DNA of 64,000 nucleotides from Saccharomonospora sp. CUA-673 (GTDB lineage Bacteria; Actinomycetota; Actinomycetes; Mycobacteriales; Pseudonocardiaceae), in the NCBI RefSeq assembly GCF_001942305.1, contig NZ_MKKE01000001.1, forward strand, positions 1-64,000, written 5' to 3'. Both the position numbers and the translations under genes were made by a program. The notes beneath the pieces were generated by a model. It searched no databases. It was given only the letters and a program-made list of their open reading frames with translations, and was not told where the DNA came from. Positions 17,065-25,703 of the stretch are shown piece by piece (position 1 is the stretch's first letter; each line of letters begins with the position of its first letter).

Positions 17065-17469
17065 ATGTCCGCGCGTATCCGCGAGGTGACCATCAGCCTG
17101 CCGATCGCCGACCGCCACAGTTCCATGACCTTCTACCGCGACGCCTTCGGCCTGGAACCGTTCGGCGACCCGGCTCCGGACGGCATGCCCGAGCCGCTGA
17201 TGTTCCGCCTCGACGAGCGGACCGTGCTCGGGCTCATCCCGGCGGACGGGTTGGCGTGGGTCCTCGGGGACCGGCAGCTGGCACCGACGGCCACCACCGA
17301 ATACCTGCTCGGCCTCACGCTCGACGCAGCGCCCGATGTCGATCGATACCTGGACCGGGTCGCCGCCGCGGGTGGATCCGTGCTCGCCACGCCCACTCAT
17401 CAGGAATGGGGCTACACGGCACTCTGCGCCGACCCGGACGGCCACGCCTGGCAACTCGTCGCGCCGTAG
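17065..17469 (+). CDS. VOC (glyoxalase/dioxygenase superfamily) protein
   Basis: A 134-residue VOC-fold protein with the two beta-alpha-beta-beta-beta halves: VTISLPIADRHSSMTFYRDAFGLEPFGDP and then LDAAPDVDRYLDRVAAAGGSV...CADPDGHAWQLVAP. The ATG at 17065 has a GAGGAG ribosome site five bases before it. Family members bind a metal and act on glyoxal adducts, fosfomycin or aromatic compounds, or serve as binding proteins; the first metal-ligand histidine position is not canonical here, so the reaction is open. Confidence 0.8.
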   Translation: MSARIREVTISLPIADRHSSMTFYRDAFGLEPFGDPAPDGMPEPLMFRLDERTVLGLIPADGLAWVLGDRQLAPTATTEYLLGLTLDAAPDVDRYLDRVAAAGGSVLATPTHQEWGYTALCADPDGHAWQLVAP

Positions 17470-17479
17470 CCGGCGGCGG

Positions 17480-17965
17480 TCAGGTTTCGAGGTCCTTGAA
17501 GTACCGCGCCACGGGCCAGCGCTGGAAGCCGGCGGATTCGTAGAGCGCACACGCGGGGCCGTGCCCGGAATCGCCACCGGTCTCAACCATGACCATGCGC
17601 ATCCCGGCGGCCCGGGCGCGCTCGTAGGACCGGTCCATCAACGCCGTCGCGACACCCGAACGCTGGTGGGCGGGGTCCACGGCGAGGATGTGGACCTCCG
17701 CCATCGAATCCTCGCGGTGGAACCGCGTGCAGACCCAGCCGACCGGGGTGTCGTCCACGACGGCCACGTCGATGTTCTGCGGTTCGCCCTGCAGCACGGC
17801 GACGATGTCGGCGCGTTGCCGGGTTTCCCAGCCGTCGGGGTAGAAGGCGTCGTAGACGAAACCGGGGACGTCACGTCGCATCCCGGGGAACACCGGCGCC
17901 CAGGCCCGAATGGACAGTTCGACCAGCGCATCGTGGTACGCGTCGTCATAGGCAACGATCGTCAA
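17480..17965 (-). CDS. GNAT-family N-acetyltransferase
   Basis: A 161-residue acetyltransferase with the core EVHILAVDPAHQRSGVATALMDRSYERARAAG: the loop H-Q-R-S-G-V-A fits the acetyl-CoA pyrophosphate-binding consensus. The end, CALYESAGFQRWPVARYF, is the usual beta-strand/Tyr motif. It converges with the VOC gene. Substrate unknown; one of five GNAT genes within 8 kb. Confidence 0.88.
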   Translation of the reverse strand: MTIVAYDDAYHDALVELSIRAWAPVFPGMRRDVPGFVYDAFYPDGWETRQRADIVAVLQGEPQNIDVAVVDDTPVGWVCTRFHREDSMAEVHILAVDPAHQRSGVATALMDRSYERARAAGMRMVMVETGGDSGHGPACALYESAGFQRWPVARYFKDLET

Positions 17966-18041
17966 CGTTCTCCCCGTCCTCCGGTGTCGTCGGCGTGAGT
18001 CGCATGTGCAGGATCGTCAGGGAACCGTCCGAAGGGGACGG

Positions 18042-18704
18042 TCACGTCGCCTCGCGTGCGGCCGCGGCGGCGCGGGCGAGCCAGGCGGGGGGGCGTCCTG
18101 GGCGCTGGGGTGGGATGAGTTCCCCGGCCTCGCAGCAGTCGACGAGTTGGCCGGCGCGCCGCTCGCGGGTGGCCTGTTGTTTGGCGGACATGATCCAGTG
18201 GCGGACGGCTTTGCGGTAGCCCGGCGTGGCCTGGTCGAGGAAGGCGAGGGCGCCGGGCGAGGCGTCGACGATCGCCTGCAGTTCGGGGGTGAGTTCGGCG
18301 TCGGGGTTCTCGTGGGAGTAGGTGCCCGAGCGGTCGGCGGTGCGACGTTCGAACGCCGCTATGCCCGCCGGGTGCATCCGTCCTTCGGCCGTCAGGCGTT
18401 CGACGTGCGCGATGTTCACCTTCGACCATGTGCTGCGGGGTGTGCGCGGCGTCCATCGCTGCCGGCGCGAGTCCGCGTCGATCTTCTGCGAGACGGAGTC
18501 GATCCACCCGAAGCACAGCGCCTCGAGCACGGCGTCGCCCCAGGTGAGCCCGCGGTCCTCGACGTGCGCGAGCTTCAACCCCATCCACAACTCCACCTCG
18601 GAGGCGTGGTGCCGTTCGAGCCACGCGCGGAACTCGGCGGCGTCGCGGAAGAAGATCGCCGGACGCTCCGCCGTACCGCCCGGAGTTCCGGGTTCGTCGG
18701 ACAT
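18042..18704 (-). CDS. YdeI/OmpD-associated family protein
   Basis: A 220-residue protein with the YdeI pattern: FFRDAAEFRAWLERHHASEVELWMGL, then TWGDAVLEALCFGWIDSVSQKIDADSRRQRWTPR, and a C-terminal helical part with the repeated R-x-x-A stretches (GYRKAVRHWIMSAKQQATRERRAGQLVD). The DSV...W-TPR block is the most conserved family feature. The function of this bacteriocin-protection/OmpD-associated family is uncertain. It is divergent from a GNAT gene 109 bases away. Confidence 0.85.
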   Translation of the reverse strand: MSDEPGTPGGTAERPAIFFRDAAEFRAWLERHHASEVELWMGLKLAHVEDRGLTWGDAVLEALCFGWIDSVSQKIDADSRRQRWTPRTPRSTWSKVNIAHVERLTAEGRMHPAGIAAFERRTADRSGTYSHENPDAELTPELQAIVDASPGALAFLDQATPGYRKAVRHWIMSAKQQATRERRAGQLVDCCEAGELIPPQRPGRPPAWLARAAAAAREAT

Positions 18705-18812
18705 GCACCGAGTCTACGAGGACATCTATGCGCTGAACGAGCTCGCACCGCTCGACCGTCGCACCCGCGGGCAACCTGAACCGCCTACGCCGTCGCCCTG
18801 AACGGAGGAGAT

Positions 18813-19301
18813 GTGGCTGACCCATCACCTGCCGAGATGCGTGATGTCCGTGGAATCTGGTCCCTGCGGCGTCAACGGGAGGACTGGCTGGCCACCCAGG
18901 GCATAGATCAATGGCGTCCAGGGGAAGTGCCCGTCTCGGAGATCGAGGAGCAGGTGAACCGCGGCGAGTGGCACGTCCTGCGAGATGACGATCAACGCGT
19001 GGTCGCCGGGCTGCGAATCCTGTGGGCCGATCCGGACTTCTGGGGACCCGACGACGGGACCGCTGTCTACGTCCACGGCCTCATGGTCGACCTCGCCCTG
19101 GCCGGCCAAGGCCTCGGAGCGCGGCTCCTCCAGTGGGCGGCGCACACGGGCGCGCAACGCGACAAGACGAGACTCCGACTCGACAGCGCTGCAACAAACC
19201 CCGGACTGTCCGCGTACTACGAACGCATCGGCTTCCGACGCCAGGTAGGCGACCATTTCGACGTCATCCTCTGGGAACGCCCGATTCCACCATCGAGCTG
19301 A
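18813..19301 (+). CDS. GNAT-family N-acetyltransferase
   Basis: A 162-residue acetyltransferase: VHGLMVDLALAGQGLGARLLQWAAHTGA carries the Q-G-L-G-A loop and NPGLSAYYERIGFRRQVGDHF the terminal strand. The N-terminus IWSLRRQREDWLATQGIDQW is typical of a subgroup seen in streptomycetes and relatives with unknown targets. An AGGAG lies before the GTG start. Confidence 0.85.
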   Translation: MADPSPAEMRDVRGIWSLRRQREDWLATQGIDQWRPGEVPVSEIEEQVNRGEWHVLRDDDQRVVAGLRILWADPDFWGPDDGTAVYVHGLMVDLALAGQGLGARLLQWAAHTGAQRDKTRLRLDSAATNPGLSAYYERIGFRRQVGDHFDVILWERPIPPSS

Positions 19302-19331
19302 GCGCCATGTCCGCCCACGCAGAGAAATGCA

Positions 19332-19757
19332 TCATCGGTCGGCATGCCACGGGTCGATCAGCTCGACGCCCGTGTGCACGAAGTCCTTGATGTTACGCGT
19401 CGCGCACGTCGCGCCGTGGGCGAGACAGATCGCGGCGATCTGCGCATCCGCCGTGCTGATCGGCACACCCGCAGACTCACGGGCCACGAGCACCTGGGCG
19501 TACCGGTCGGCCGCCAGATCATCGAACGGCAGCACCGCACTACTGCCCCGATACGGCTCGAGTGCCACTTCAATGCGGCTCGTCAGCTCGTCCCTGCGAC
19601 GGCCATCCGGGAGCCGCCGAACACCGGCCAACAGCTCCGCCAGCGTGATGGACGTGATCGCAACATCGCCTGTGAGCGATGCCAGCCAATCGACAACCCG
19701 CGTCTCCGGCGAGGGCCGGAAGACCTCCGAGATGACATTGGTGTCGAGGACGATCAC
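19332..19757 (-). CDS. VapC/FitB-type PIN-domain toxin
   Basis: A 141-residue intact PIN ribonuclease. Asp5 (MIVLDTN), the glutamate in ITLAELLAG (about 41), the aspartate in ISTADAQIAAICL (about 106) and the aspartate in TRNIKDF (about 124) form the acidic metal site. It overlaps the upstream antitoxin by four bases (ATGA). It should cleave RNA when released. It closely resembles the first PIN toxin at 7850-8274 in its ending (IDPW-LADG versus IDPWHADR), so the two may be related paralogues, though their antitoxins belong to different families. Confidence 0.9.
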   Translation of the reverse strand: MIVLDTNVISEVFRPSPETRVVDWLASLTGDVAITSITLAELLAGVRRLPDGRRRDELTSRIEVALEPYRGSSAVLPFDDLAADRYAQVLVARESAGVPISTADAQIAAICLAHGATCATRNIKDFVHTGVELIDPWHADR

Positions 19758-19987
19758 TCGAAGTCCACCGTCCGCGCGATGTCATCACGCGCCGGAATCG
19801 ACAGCTCTTCAACTCCGCCGAAATCCTGCGCAGCAGACAGCAGCGCCATCCCGACATGCGGCCGCCGAGCGGCCCTGGTCAGGATGTCGCGGACCTCAGC
19901 CTCCATGGAGCGCCCGTGTTCCCTCGCCTGCGTGGCGAGCTGTTGCTTCACGGACTCATCGAGACCGCGCACGATGATCGATGACAT
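19754..19987 (-). CDS. FitA-type ribbon-helix-helix antitoxin
   Basis: A 77-residue protein: SSIIVRGLDESVKQQLATQAREHGRSMEAEVRDIL is a textbook ribbon-helix-helix domain of the FitA/VapB type, followed by a tail (LSIPARDDIARTVDFE) that would occupy the toxin groove. An AGGAGG site precedes the ATG. An 18-base perfect inverted repeat lies 17 bases upstream and is the likely operator. Confidence 0.9.
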   Translation of the reverse strand: MSSIIVRGLDESVKQQLATQAREHGRSMEAEVRDILTRAARRPHVGMALLSAAQDFGGVEELSIPARDDIARTVDFE

Positions 19988-20004
19988 GGACGACCACCTC
20001 CTCT

Positions 20005-20022
20005 GCTATCAACGATGATAGC
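20005..20022. promoter_or_regulatory. Operator of the FitA/VapC pair
   Basis: GCTATCA-ACGA-TGATAGC: seven-base perfect arms around a four-base centre, between the antitoxin ribosome site and the upstream region. Its spacing fits a ribbon-helix-helix tetramer. Confidence 0.65.
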
Positions 20023-20174
20023 TCGCCGAATCAGGACTCGCCAGGGGCGCAAAGCTTCGCCGGCGCAGCCCCTGAGATCTGACCTCCGCCTGTACTCGAC
20101 ATGCCCTGACTGTCGAGCTCACATGCTTGGCCTCTACCTTGACAAAATTATTTGTCAACGGGCACGATGGTGCC

Positions 20175-20818
20175 ATGCACGAGGTGAGCAGCATCGAGGA
20201 TCCGGCGGCCGCGGAGGCGTCGCTGGATCCGCTGCGGCGTCAGATCCTGACGCATCTGGTCGAGCCGGGGTCGCGTCGACGATCGCCGCCCAGCTCAATA
20301 TCCCCCGGCAGAAGGTGAACTACCACCTGAAGATCCTCGAGCAGCACGGACTGATCGAGCTCGTGTCGGAGCGACGTCGCGGGAACTTCACCGAGCGGAT
20401 GTTGCAGACGACGTCCGCGTCCTACGTGATCTCACCCGGCGTCCTCGGCGGGCTCCAGCCGGACCCGGGCCGCGCCCCGGACCGGCTGTCGGCGCGCTGG
20501 CTGCTCGCACTGGCATCCCGTCTGATGCGCGACGTGGGCACGCTGCTCGCGGGAGCACAGCGGGCGCGCCGGCCGGTGGCGACCTTCGCGATCGACGGTC
20601 AGATCCGCTTCGCCTCGGCGGCCGACCGCGCCGCCTTCACCGAGGAACTCTCCGCCGCCGTCACCGAGCTGATCGCCAAACACCACACCGACCAACAGCC
20701 GGATACCGCCGGGACGGGCAAGCTGAACCGTGTGGTCATCGCCCTGCACCCCGCCGTCCCGGACACCGCCCACGACAGCACCCCGCCGGCCACCGAGCCC
20801 GAGCAGAGCCAGTCCTGA
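20175..20818 (+). CDS. ArsR-family winged-helix regulator, frame broken
   Basis: From the ATG at 20175 the protein opens with SLDPLRRQILTHLVEPGS and then, in the next frame, continues STIAAQLNIPRQKVNYHLKILEQHGLIELVSERRRGNFTERML: a complete ArsR/HTH_20 winged helix. One missing G near 20268 (TCGGCG expected) explains the shift. The C-terminal half, up to residue 214, has a helical dimer or ligand region. The gene is followed 23 bases later by an SRPBCC protein on the same strand, a common pairing in which the ArsR regulator controls the SRPBCC gene. Confidence 0.82.
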
Positions 20819-20841
20819 GCCACACCTGAGGAGTAACCGCA

Positions 20842-21558
20842 ATGTCCAAGAACTTCGAGATCCGCAAGCACGTCGTCCTGGAAGCCACCCCCGAACAGGT
20901 GTGGCGGGCGATCGCCACCCCGGAGGGGCAGGCCGCCTGGTCGCCGGACCCGTACCAGCCGATGGACGGGATGGACGTCGAGTCCACCGAGAACGAGCGC
21001 CTGGCCGTGCGCACCCCGGAGGCCGAGAACGGCGCCTTCCACGCGTTCGAGTACCTCGTGCACGCCGACGACGACAGCACGACCTCGCTCACCTTCGTCC
21101 ACAGTGGATACCTCGGCGACGACTGGGACGCCGAGTTCGACTTCGGTGAGATGACCGGCTACGGCTGGGACATGTACCTGCACACGCTGGCCCAGTACCT
21201 CAAGCACTTCGCCGGCCGGCCCGCCAATTTCGTCACCGCGCAGGGCCCCGCGTCGTCGGCGACCCCGGAGGCGTGGACGACCCTCGAGAAGGCCCTCGGC
21301 GTCGAGGGTCCGTTCGAGCTGGGGCAGCAGTTGCGCCTGACCCCGGAAGGGCTGCCCGCGCTCGAGGGCGTCGTCGACTTCGCGTTCCCGCCGGACGTCA
21401 ACTTCCTCGCGCTGCGTACCGCCGACGGCCTCTACCGCTTCCACGACAACTCGTCGATGGGCATGCCCCAGGCCGTGGGCCACTACATCTACAGCGACAT
21501 TGACCGGGAGGCCACCGAGCAGGCCTGGACGGACTGGCTCGCGCGCGTGTTGGCCTGA
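20842..21558 (+). CDS. SRPBCC (AHSA1-type) protein
   Basis: A 238-residue START/Bet v1-fold protein. IRKHVVLEATPEQVWRAIATPEGQAAWSPDPY is the standard AHSA1 opening, and GYGWDMYLHTLAQYLKHFAGRP the long C-terminal helix of the first domain. An additional 90-residue tail follows (TPEAWTTLEKALGVEGPFELG...). Such proteins bind hydrophobic ligands. It is in one operon with the ArsR-type regulator upstream and has a TGAGGAG ribosome site. Confidence 0.85.
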   Translation: MSKNFEIRKHVVLEATPEQVWRAIATPEGQAAWSPDPYQPMDGMDVESTENERLAVRTPEAENGAFHAFEYLVHADDDSTTSLTFVHSGYLGDDWDAEFDFGEMTGYGWDMYLHTLAQYLKHFAGRPANFVTAQGPASSATPEAWTTLEKALGVEGPFELGQQLRLTPEGLPALEGVVDFAFPPDVNFLALRTADGLYRFHDNSSMGMPQAVGHYIYSDIDREATEQAWTDWLARVLA

Positions 21559-21570
21559 GAGCTCCGAGAG

Positions 21571-22233
21571 TCAGGGGCGGCGGGCGAGAACGAGCGCGCC
21601 CGGCGACTCGTCGTCGGGCCTCAGCAGCGACTCCCACTCGATACGAAAGCCGGCTTCGCGCAGCCAATCCGACATCGTGCCCGGTCTCCGGCGGTGGGTA
21701 TCGACGCTGATCGGCGCACCGGTGTATCCCGTCGAGGAGTGCTGGATCGCGTCACCGACGTGGAAGCCGATCAACACGCACCCGTTCGGACGCAGTACGC
21801 GGAAGAACTCCCCGGCCACGTGCGGCATGGAATCGTCGGGGATGTGAATCGTCGACCAGAAGGCGACGACGCCGCCCACCGACCGATCCTCCAGGTCGAG
21901 ATCCGTCATCGTGCCCTGCCGGAAGTGGATATGCGGGTGATCGCGGCGCGCGATCGTCACCATCTCGGGCGCAAGGTCGATTCCGAAGGTCTCGACGCCC
22001 GCATCGTGGAGGTACCGCGCGACGTATCCGGGGCCGCAGCCCACGTCGACGATCGGTCCACCCCCATCGCGCCGCACGAACTCCGCGAACACATCCAGGT
22101 GCGCCCGTAGGTCCGAGCGGGCGCCGAGGAGGCCGTGCACCCGCTCGGCATAACCGGAGGCGTCGATGTCGTACGACGTCCGGGTGCGCAGCAGCCATGC
22201 CGGCTCCTGGTGCGCGCCGGCGTCCTGGGTCAT
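21571..22233 (-). CDS. Class I SAM-dependent methyltransferase
   Basis: A 220-residue methyltransferase. The SAM-binding motif I IVDVGCGPGYVARYL, the acidic loop GIDLAPEMVTIAR, motif II region LDLEDRSVGGVVAFWSTIHIP and EFFRVLRPNGCVLIGFHVGD are all present. The ATG at 22233 has a GGAGG site; the in-frame extension upstream looks non-coding. The substrate is probably a small molecule (UbiE/COQ5-like group) but cannot be named. Confidence 0.88.
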   Translation of the reverse strand: MTQDAGAHQEPAWLLRTRTSYDIDASGYAERVHGLLGARSDLRAHLDVFAEFVRRDGGGPIVDVGCGPGYVARYLHDAGVETFGIDLAPEMVTIARRDHPHIHFRQGTMTDLDLEDRSVGGVVAFWSTIHIPDDSMPHVAGEFFRVLRPNGCVLIGFHVGDAIQHSSTGYTGAPISVDTHRRRPGTMSDWLREAGFRIEWESLLRPDDESPGALVLARRP

Positions 22234-22313
22234 CGGGGCCCTCCGTGCGCTCGGGGTCGGGGGCTGCACCGGGTCTCGCCCTGGCGACGACCATTGTTCC
22301 ACCACGTGGGCGA

Positions 22314-22335
22314 CCATGGGCCCACAAGCCCATGG
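22314..22335. repeat. Inverted repeat in a 246-base gene-free gap
   Basis: CCATGGGC-N6-GCCCATGG has perfect eight-base arms. It sits in the gap 22234-22479 between the divergent methyltransferase and GNAT genes, which contains no convincing gene. A CCACGTGG box lies just to the left. The repeat could be an operator for either gene. Confidence 0.4.
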
Positions 22336-22479
22336 ACCAAAGTTCCACAGCCATCATGCGAAACACGTGATGACGTGGAAGATCATGCGTCGAACCGGAA
22401 CTTCACCCAGTTCCGGTAGCTGCGGCCCGCTGACAGCGCCGCGCTGGGGCCCGCGAATGTCGGTGGCAACGCGCACACT

Positions 22480-23058
22480 GTGTCCATGACCCTCGACGTG
22501 CGTCCCGCGGTGAACTTCGACGACGTCGCCGCTCTCGTCGGGCCGAAGAAGCCGACGTCGAACGTCTGCTTCTGCCTGAGCTATCGGATCGGCAGCAAGG
22601 AGAACAATGCGCTGCGCGGCCCCGCCCGCGCGGACAAGGTGCGCGACCTGTGCGCGCAGGATCCCCCGCCCGGCGTCCTCGCGTACCGCGACGCGGAACC
22701 CGTGGGCTGGGCGGCTCTGCACCCGCGGCGCGAGACGAGCTTCGCCCGCAACCGGCTCATCCCGCACATCGACGACCTCGACGTCTGGTCGCTGTGGTGT
22801 TTCCGGGTTCGCCCCGGTCACCGAAAGCAAGGCGTGCTGCACACGCTCATCGACGGCGCCGTTTCCTACGCGCGGCAACGAGGAGCGCCGGCGATCGAGG
22901 GATACCCCGTCGACAACCGCGGCGAGCGGGTCGATCAAACCATGGCGTACGTCGGCACCAAGGCCCTGTTCGCACAGGCCGGGTTCACGCAACGGGCCGA
23001 GACCCGCTCGGTCCTCAACGGGTTCCCTCGCGTCCTCATGCGACTCGACCTGACCTGA
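22480..23058 (+). CDS. GNAT-family N-acetyltransferase
   Basis: A 192-residue acetyltransferase. LWCFRVRPGHRKQGVLHTLIDGAVSYARQRGAPAIEGYPVD holds the acetyl-CoA loop H-R-K-Q-G-V and the beta strand after it; KALFAQAGFTQRAE is the terminal motif. The cysteine-containing NVCFCLSYRIG segment near residue 30 is characteristic of one actinobacterial GNAT subgroup. The start is a GTG at 22480 or the ATG two codons later. Confidence 0.85.
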   Translation: MSMTLDVRPAVNFDDVAALVGPKKPTSNVCFCLSYRIGSKENNALRGPARADKVRDLCAQDPPPGVLAYRDAEPVGWAALHPRRETSFARNRLIPHIDDLDVWSLWCFRVRPGHRKQGVLHTLIDGAVSYARQRGAPAIEGYPVDNRGERVDQTMAYVGTKALFAQAGFTQRAETRSVLNGFPRVLMRLDLT

Positions 23059-23094
23059 CGGCCATTCGTACGTCGAGCCCGCACTCGCCTCCGA

Positions 23095-23739
23095 CTACGA
23101 ATTTCCCCGCTCATCCCCACGGCGGCCCGAGCGGCGAGGGCTTCTCGTCATCGCCGTGGCGCTGACACCGGGTGCGAGGCCGATGGCGGCCACCTTTTCG
23201 AACCCGTGCCGTTCGTACAAGCGCCGGCTCGCGCGGGTCGTGGCCTCGAGGTACGCAGGAACGGCTTCCGCATCGACGGCTTCCAGCCGGTGCGCAAGAA
23301 GTGCCGAGCCGACGCCGAGGCCGCGCGCCTCCGAGCTGACGGCCATGTCGGCGAGGTACCAGTGCCGCACATCCAGGCGGTGGGTTCCGAGCGCTCCGAC
23401 GGCCCGCAACGCCGCCGGGACGTGGCGGAGTCCGATCGCGCGCAGGTAGCGGGGCGCCTCGATGAGTTGCCGCCACACCGAGGCGGAGCCATGCGGACCC
23501 TCCCAGGCCGCGACGCCGATGATCGGCCCGCCGGACTCGGCACGGGCCACGTCGATGACGCCGTGCGACAGCGCGCCGGCGCGTAATACGGCGGTGTAGA
23601 GACCGGTGAGCCGGTTGGTGCGGTTCCGGTCCCCTCGGACGATCTGGTGGACGACAGGATCGTCCCGCATGGCCTCTGCGATGAGGCGGGCACACGTGCG
23701 GATTTCGTCCTGACCGGCCATTCCGATGTGTACGGTCAC
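23095..23739 (-). CDS. GNAT-family N-acetyltransferase
   Basis: A 214-residue acetyltransferase: WYLADMAVSSEARGLGVGSALLAHRLEAVDAEA contains the R-G-L-G-V-G loop and YLEATTRASRRLYERHGFEKVA the terminal strand and Tyr. The N-terminal IAEAMRDDPVVHQIVRGD is typical of a subgroup that protects against self-made or foreign amino compounds, though this is only an analogy. The GTG at 23739 has a GGGGAAAGG site just upstream. Its start lies 11 bases from the stop of the next gene, so the pair 24115-23095 may be one transcript. Confidence 0.82.
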   Translation of the reverse strand: MTVHIGMAGQDEIRTCARLIAEAMRDDPVVHQIVRGDRNRTNRLTGLYTAVLRAGALSHGVIDVARAESGGPIIGVAAWEGPHGSASVWRQLIEAPRYLRAIGLRHVPAALRAVGALGTHRLDVRHWYLADMAVSSEARGLGVGSALLAHRLEAVDAEAVPAYLEATTRASRRLYERHGFEKVAAIGLAPGVSATAMTRSPRRSGRRGDERGNS

Positions 23740-23749
23740 GGCCTTTCCC

Positions 23750-24115
23750 CTAAGCCGGTATCGGGGTTTGTTGGTAGCTTGCCAGCCGCCACTCACCGGC
23801 GAGCTCCACGTAGACGCTGGACATCCACGCTTCGAAGTCCGGTTCCGACCGTTCGCGCCAGGCTTTTCCCCGATACGCCAGAACCGCAGAATCATCGCTC
23901 AACCGAACAAGGCGTTCGTCGGAGATCTCATAGGAACTCCAGGGTGGAGCGTCGTTCAGCGAGGCAACGACCTGTTGCCGGTCCAGGACGAAGCCGTGAG
24001 CCAGAATCATGATGCCGTCGTCCGTCATGATCCGCCCGTAGAAGTCGGCGCCCGTACTGTCGCAGAGGGACTGCCACCCTTGATGCTCCAGTCTCAACAA
24101 TTCCGCCTCAGCCAT
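23750..24115 (-). CDS. SnoaL/DUF4440-like protein
   Basis: A 121-residue NTF2-like protein: ELLRLEHQGWQSLCDSTGADFYGRIMTDDGIMILAHGFVLDRQQVVASL is the DUF4440/SnoaL opening, and SSVYVELAGEWRLASYQQTPI the final strands. It is located 10 bases upstream of a GNAT gene on the same strand and is probably cotranscribed with it. Function unknown. Confidence 0.75.
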   Translation of the reverse strand: MAEAELLRLEHQGWQSLCDSTGADFYGRIMTDDGIMILAHGFVLDRQQVVASLNDAPPWSSYEISDERLVRLSDDSAVLAYRGKAWRERSEPDFEAWMSSVYVELAGEWRLASYQQTPIPA

Positions 24116-24252
24116 GGGGGTCACGGTAGGACAGGAACACCACCGGCGCCCAGTTCTGTCCGAGCCCCAACACCGTGGACGGGTGAACCGCTTGAGCGGT
24201 CCACAACGGCGTTATAGATTGCGTGCGACCGGCGCCGCCAGAGGAGGGCCAC

Positions 24253-24660
24253 ATGCCCGTAGAACTCGTCAACCCACCGGGCCTACCGACCCCGGAGGTC
24301 TACGCGCAGCTCTCCATCGCCGAAGGCAGTCGCATGGTGTTCATCTCGGGACAGGTGGCACGCGACGAGGACGGCAGTCCCGTCGGACCGGGCGACCTGG
24401 CGGCACAGGCCGAGCAGGCCTACGCGAACGTCCACACCGCCATCACCGCGGCCGGCGGCACCTTCGCGGACATCGCCAAACTCACCGTGTACGTCGTGGA
24501 CTGGGAGCCGAGCAAGATGGCGCAGCTCGGCGAAGGAGCAAGCCGAGCCGCCGAACGACTCGGCTTCGACCTGGTCCGCCCCATCACCCTGCTCGGCGTC
24601 GCCGCACTCGGCGAACCGGACCTGCTGATCGAAGTCGAAGCCGTCGCCGTTCTCCCCTGA
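24253..24660 (+). CDS. RidA-family protein
   Basis: A 135-residue RidA/YjgF/UK114 protein. The signature regions are visible: VFISGQVARDEDGSPVGPGDLAAQAEQAYANVHTAITAAGGTFADIAKLTVYVVDW, and the closing LLIEVEAVAVLP. RidA deaminates reactive enamine and imine intermediates from PLP enzymes; the usual arginine in the C-terminal strand is not obvious here (ALGEPDLLIEVEAV), so this could be a non-deaminating subgroup member. A GAGGAGG site precedes the ATG at 24253. Confidence 0.88.
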   Translation: MPVELVNPPGLPTPEVYAQLSIAEGSRMVFISGQVARDEDGSPVGPGDLAAQAEQAYANVHTAITAAGGTFADIAKLTVYVVDWEPSKMAQLGEGASRAAERLGFDLVRPITLLGVAALGEPDLLIEVEAVAVLP

Positions 24661-24765
24661 CCGTCGGGGTCCAACCGCACGCAGCGGGACGCCTACTCCG
24701 ACGTCAGTGATCCCGGCTGATCGGGACGCGCGCCCTGCGCGATCTGGAGCCCAAGGAGATGGCCG

Positions 24766-25517
24766 ATGCGCAGCAGTGAACTCGCCGAGCTCGCCGGGGT
24801 CACCGTGCGCACGCTGCGTCATTACCACCAGATCGGTCTGCTGCCCGAGCCTCCGCGGACTTCGGGGGATTACCGGACATACGACGTGGGTCATCTCGTG
24901 CGCGTCCTGCGGATCACGCGGCTGACCGCGCTGGGGATCCCCCTGTCCGCGCTGCCCGAACTACTGGAGACCCCCTCGGCCTCGGAGGAGCTGCTCGAGG
25001 AGCTCGATCGGCAGGCCGCCGCCGAGATCGAGCGGCTCAGCGCGCGTCGCGCCAGCATCGAGGTGCTGCGCCGCACCGGCGCCGCACCGGACATGCCCCT
25101 CGAGCTCTCCGCCGTGCACGCGGACCCAGGTCCGGACGTGCCGGAGGAGATGGTCCGGTTCGAGCGTGAACAGCTCATCCTCATCGCGCACCTGCTCGGG
25201 GACGAGGGAGCGGGAGAGCTGGCTGCTCTGCTCGATATCCCGAACGATGCACGGTCAGCCATGACCGCCATGGCCCAGCGCTACTACGCCCTCGACGCCG
25301 ACACCCCGGACCACGAGGTGGAGGCGTTGGCCGAGGAATGGGCCGAGCAGATCCACCCGCTCATGGCGACGACGGAGGCTCGGGGCACCTTCCTCCCATC
25401 GCCTCGGACCTGCTCGACGAGCTGAGCGCCAGGGAGCTCCGGCCGATCCAGCACCGCGCCGTGCAGGCGCTCCAGCGGCACCTGGCGGAGAAGCAGCCCG
25501 AGCCGCCGACTGCGTGA
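24766..25517 (+). CDS. MerR-family regulator, frame broken near the C-terminus
   Basis: The N-terminal MerR winged helix is complete: SSELAELAGVTVRTLRHYHQIGLLPEPPRTSGDYRTY, followed by the long dimerisation helix with SEELLEELDRQAAAEIERLSARR. The effector region (about 110-215) has TipA-like helices. Coding shifts frame near 25397 and then reads ASDLLDELSARELRPIQHRAVQALQRHLAEKQPEPPTA to the stop; one missing base accounts for it. The repaired protein has about 250 residues. It may control the SpoIIM-like membrane gene downstream or an unlinked target. Confidence 0.83.
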
Positions 25518-25703
25518 TCCTGCGCGGGCAGGCAGCGATGGCATGCCCGCGCCCCCGGTACCGCATCCGCACGCCCAGCCGGCGCGCCCTGTGACGCCCC
25601 CGCGGCTACCCCGGGCTTGACCCCGACGCGACGTCACAGTCTGGACTCGTCCCATGGCACGGATCGCCCCACCTCGCCGCCACCACGACAAGGAGGCACC
25701 TCC

